NCBI RefSeq assembly: GCF_007183175.1
Contig: NZ_AP019807.1
Span: forward strand, 4,460,001 to 4,524,000
Source: Microbulbifer sp. GL-2
GTDB lineage: Bacteria; Pseudomonadota; Gammaproteobacteria; Pseudomonadales; Cellvibrionaceae
Direction: 5' to 3'
Length of the DNA: 64,000 bases
Below the pieces are notes generated by a model, which worked only from the letters and a program-made list of their open reading frames with translations, did no database searches and was not told the DNA's origin. A program made the position numbers and the translations under genes. Of this stretch, positions 63,112 through 64,000 are shown piece after piece; the first letter of the stretch is position 1; the number at the start of each line of letters is the position of its first letter.

Positions 63112-64000
63112 TTAAAGCTCCTGCTCTGGTACTCCTTCCACTGGAACAGATACCGGAGCACTCTTGATCTCAGCCTCTTCCGCACTAGCCCCCTGAAGAA
63201 CCTTACCCTGCCGGTAATCTGGATCAATCAAATGACCCGCTATCTTCACTGGAATTCCCCGCGGAATTAACTGATCTTTGGGCCGTGCCAAATCCTGTTC
63301 ATTGTAATTGCATACCCCAGTTGGAAATATGCGTAACAAATCATCTATTCGGCCGGTAATTTCTTCTGTATGAGGACCGTACACTCCCTTAGCTAGGGCC
63401 CGCTCCACAGGCTGCAGCGCACATTTGAAAACGTCGTCAGTGATTGGTGCTCCAGCCTCTTGCCTGGAGGTGCTATGGATAGGGTATTCACGCATACACT
63501 TACCAGAGGCCAAGCCATTCCACTCCCCATTCCAGACTTCAGAGCCAGCAGCCAACACATTACCTTTCTTGTCGAAACAACGGTCATGAGCATCTTCCGG
63601 GCGATTGCCAACCACTCCCTTGGATGGATTTTCGACAATGTTCGACATCCAGCGATCAATAACGTCAAGGGCCTCACCAAGCGGGTTGTAGTCTTTATGA
63701 CTCATCCAAATCAACTGATTCTCTGCATGACCACGAGCTCGGCGAATACGTTCACGGGCAGAAAAAGAAGCTGAGCTATGATGCATATCAGGTTTTTTGT
63801 CCAGATAGTGGCGCATATCCACTATCGGAATTTCAACATCCCCAAGAAAAACATGGCCCGAACGATAAACTCCATTAATTGCCTCCAAACTGGCACGACT
63901 GCGCTTAGCTGGATTGGCTATTGTGCCAGTATTTAAGTTCTGCTCACTCCATACAGAAAGCCTCACAGGCAGCAACCCGCCGTTCAGGAACCATAACTTC
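63112..64000 (-). CDS. DUF6351-like protein, N-terminus cut by window edge
   Basis: The reverse-strand frame is open to base 64000 (KLWFLNGGLLPVRLSVWSEQN...), so any start inside the window is not the true one. About 296 residues are visible. Segments such as RRARGHAENQLIWMSHKDYNPLGEALDVIDRWM and CMREYPIHSTSRQEAGAPITDDVFKCALQPVERAL resemble, from memory, the C-terminal half of DUF6351 proteins, a tannase/hydrolase-like secreted family of unknown substrate. The C-terminal ~30 residues (GASAEEAEIKSAPVSVPVEGVPEQEL) look like a disordered tail. The family call is moderate. Confidence 0.6.
   Translation of the reverse strand, partial: KLWFLNGGLLPVRLSVWSEQNLNTGTIANPAKRSRASLEAINGVYRSGHVFLGDVEIPIVDMRHYLDKKPDMHHSSASFSARERIRRARGHAENQLIWMSHKDYNPLGEALDVIDRWMSNIVENPSKGVVGNRPEDAHDRCFDKKGNVLAAGSEVWNGEWNGLASGKCMREYPIHSTSRQEAGAPITDDVFKCALQPVERALAKGVYGPHTEEITGRIDDLLRIFPTGVCNYNEQDLARPKDQLIPRGIPVKIAGHLIDPDYRQGKVLQGASAEEAEIKSAPVSVPVEGVPEQEL

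Noticed and set aside
1..64000. CRISPR arrays, prophage, integrase-bounded island or known antiphage defence genes
   Set aside because: No regularly spaced repeats, cas genes, phage structural genes or integrase were seen; the tRNA pair at 62.8-63.0 kb has no attachment-site-like repeat that I could find.

Overview
The window looks like a stretch of gammaproteobacterial chromosome from the Pseudomonadales/Cellvibrionales side, perhaps a Microbulbifer-like marine bacterium. This is inferred from gene content and order; no rRNA marker is present. The backbone gene order nagZ-psrA-lexA-topA, uup-slt, rlmKL-rmf-pyrD, NAD-dependent glutamate dehydrogenase, moxR-bat, nadK and tRNA-Asp/Val follows, from memory, the order in Pseudomonas. 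Backbone genes are moderately GC-rich.

Region 1 (1-13.1 kb): the C-truncated end of an MscS-type channel gene, the muropeptide hydrolase NagZ, the fatty-acid-responsive regulator PsrA with an operator-like dyad, an acyl-CoA ligase, a LOG-family enzyme, lexA with two SOS boxes, two small conserved genes, topA, a membrane-anchored unknown, a UspA-type protein with an FNR/ANR-like box, and uup. Region 2 (13.3-24.3 kb): lytic transglycosylase Slt; a phospho-signalling block made of a glutaredoxin-like protein plus a double-FHA membrane protein, divergent from a PP2C phosphatase and a Ser/Thr kinase that carries PEGA-like and formylglycine-enzyme-like domains; then rlmKL, rmf and pyrD. Region 3 (24.4-36.9 kb): a 180-kDa-type glutamate dehydrogenase and a MoxR/Bat operon (AAA ATPase, DUF58, DUF4381, two VWA proteins, BatD).

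Region 4 (37-60 kb) is an AT-richer surface-polysaccharide island between the bat operon and nadK. It encodes a TPR/glycosyltransferase-like protein on the plus strand, a nested pair of decayed insertion sequences (an IS630-type copy inside an IS481-type copy), and a long minus-strand gene set. That set holds the complete pseudaminic acid pathway (pseB, C, F, G, H, I), GDP-fucose synthesis (gmd, fcl), four glycosyltransferase candidates, and unusual multidomain proteins: a 933-residue two-domain glycosyltransferase-like protein, a 590-residue protein joining ABC-exporter-like membrane segments to a degenerate kinase-like domain, and a 768-residue protein joining an unrecognised N-terminal domain to an alginate-lyase-like domain. 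These proteins are the best candidates here for an undescribed system. No wzx, wzy, wza, wzc or ABC export ATPase is visible, so the export machinery must lie elsewhere or be unusual.

Region 5 (60-64 kb): nadK, a PLP-dependent ACC deaminase/D-cysteine desulfhydrase-like enzyme, a gene-poor stretch, tRNA-Asp(GTC), tRNA-Val(TAC), and an N-truncated protein that resembles DUF6351.

Three genes (DUF4381 at 31.6 kb, glycosyltransferases at 41.6 and 45.4 kb) are each broken at a G/C homopolymer and each would be repaired by one added base. This points either to a systematic homopolymer undercall in the assembly or, for the polysaccharide genes, to phase variation.
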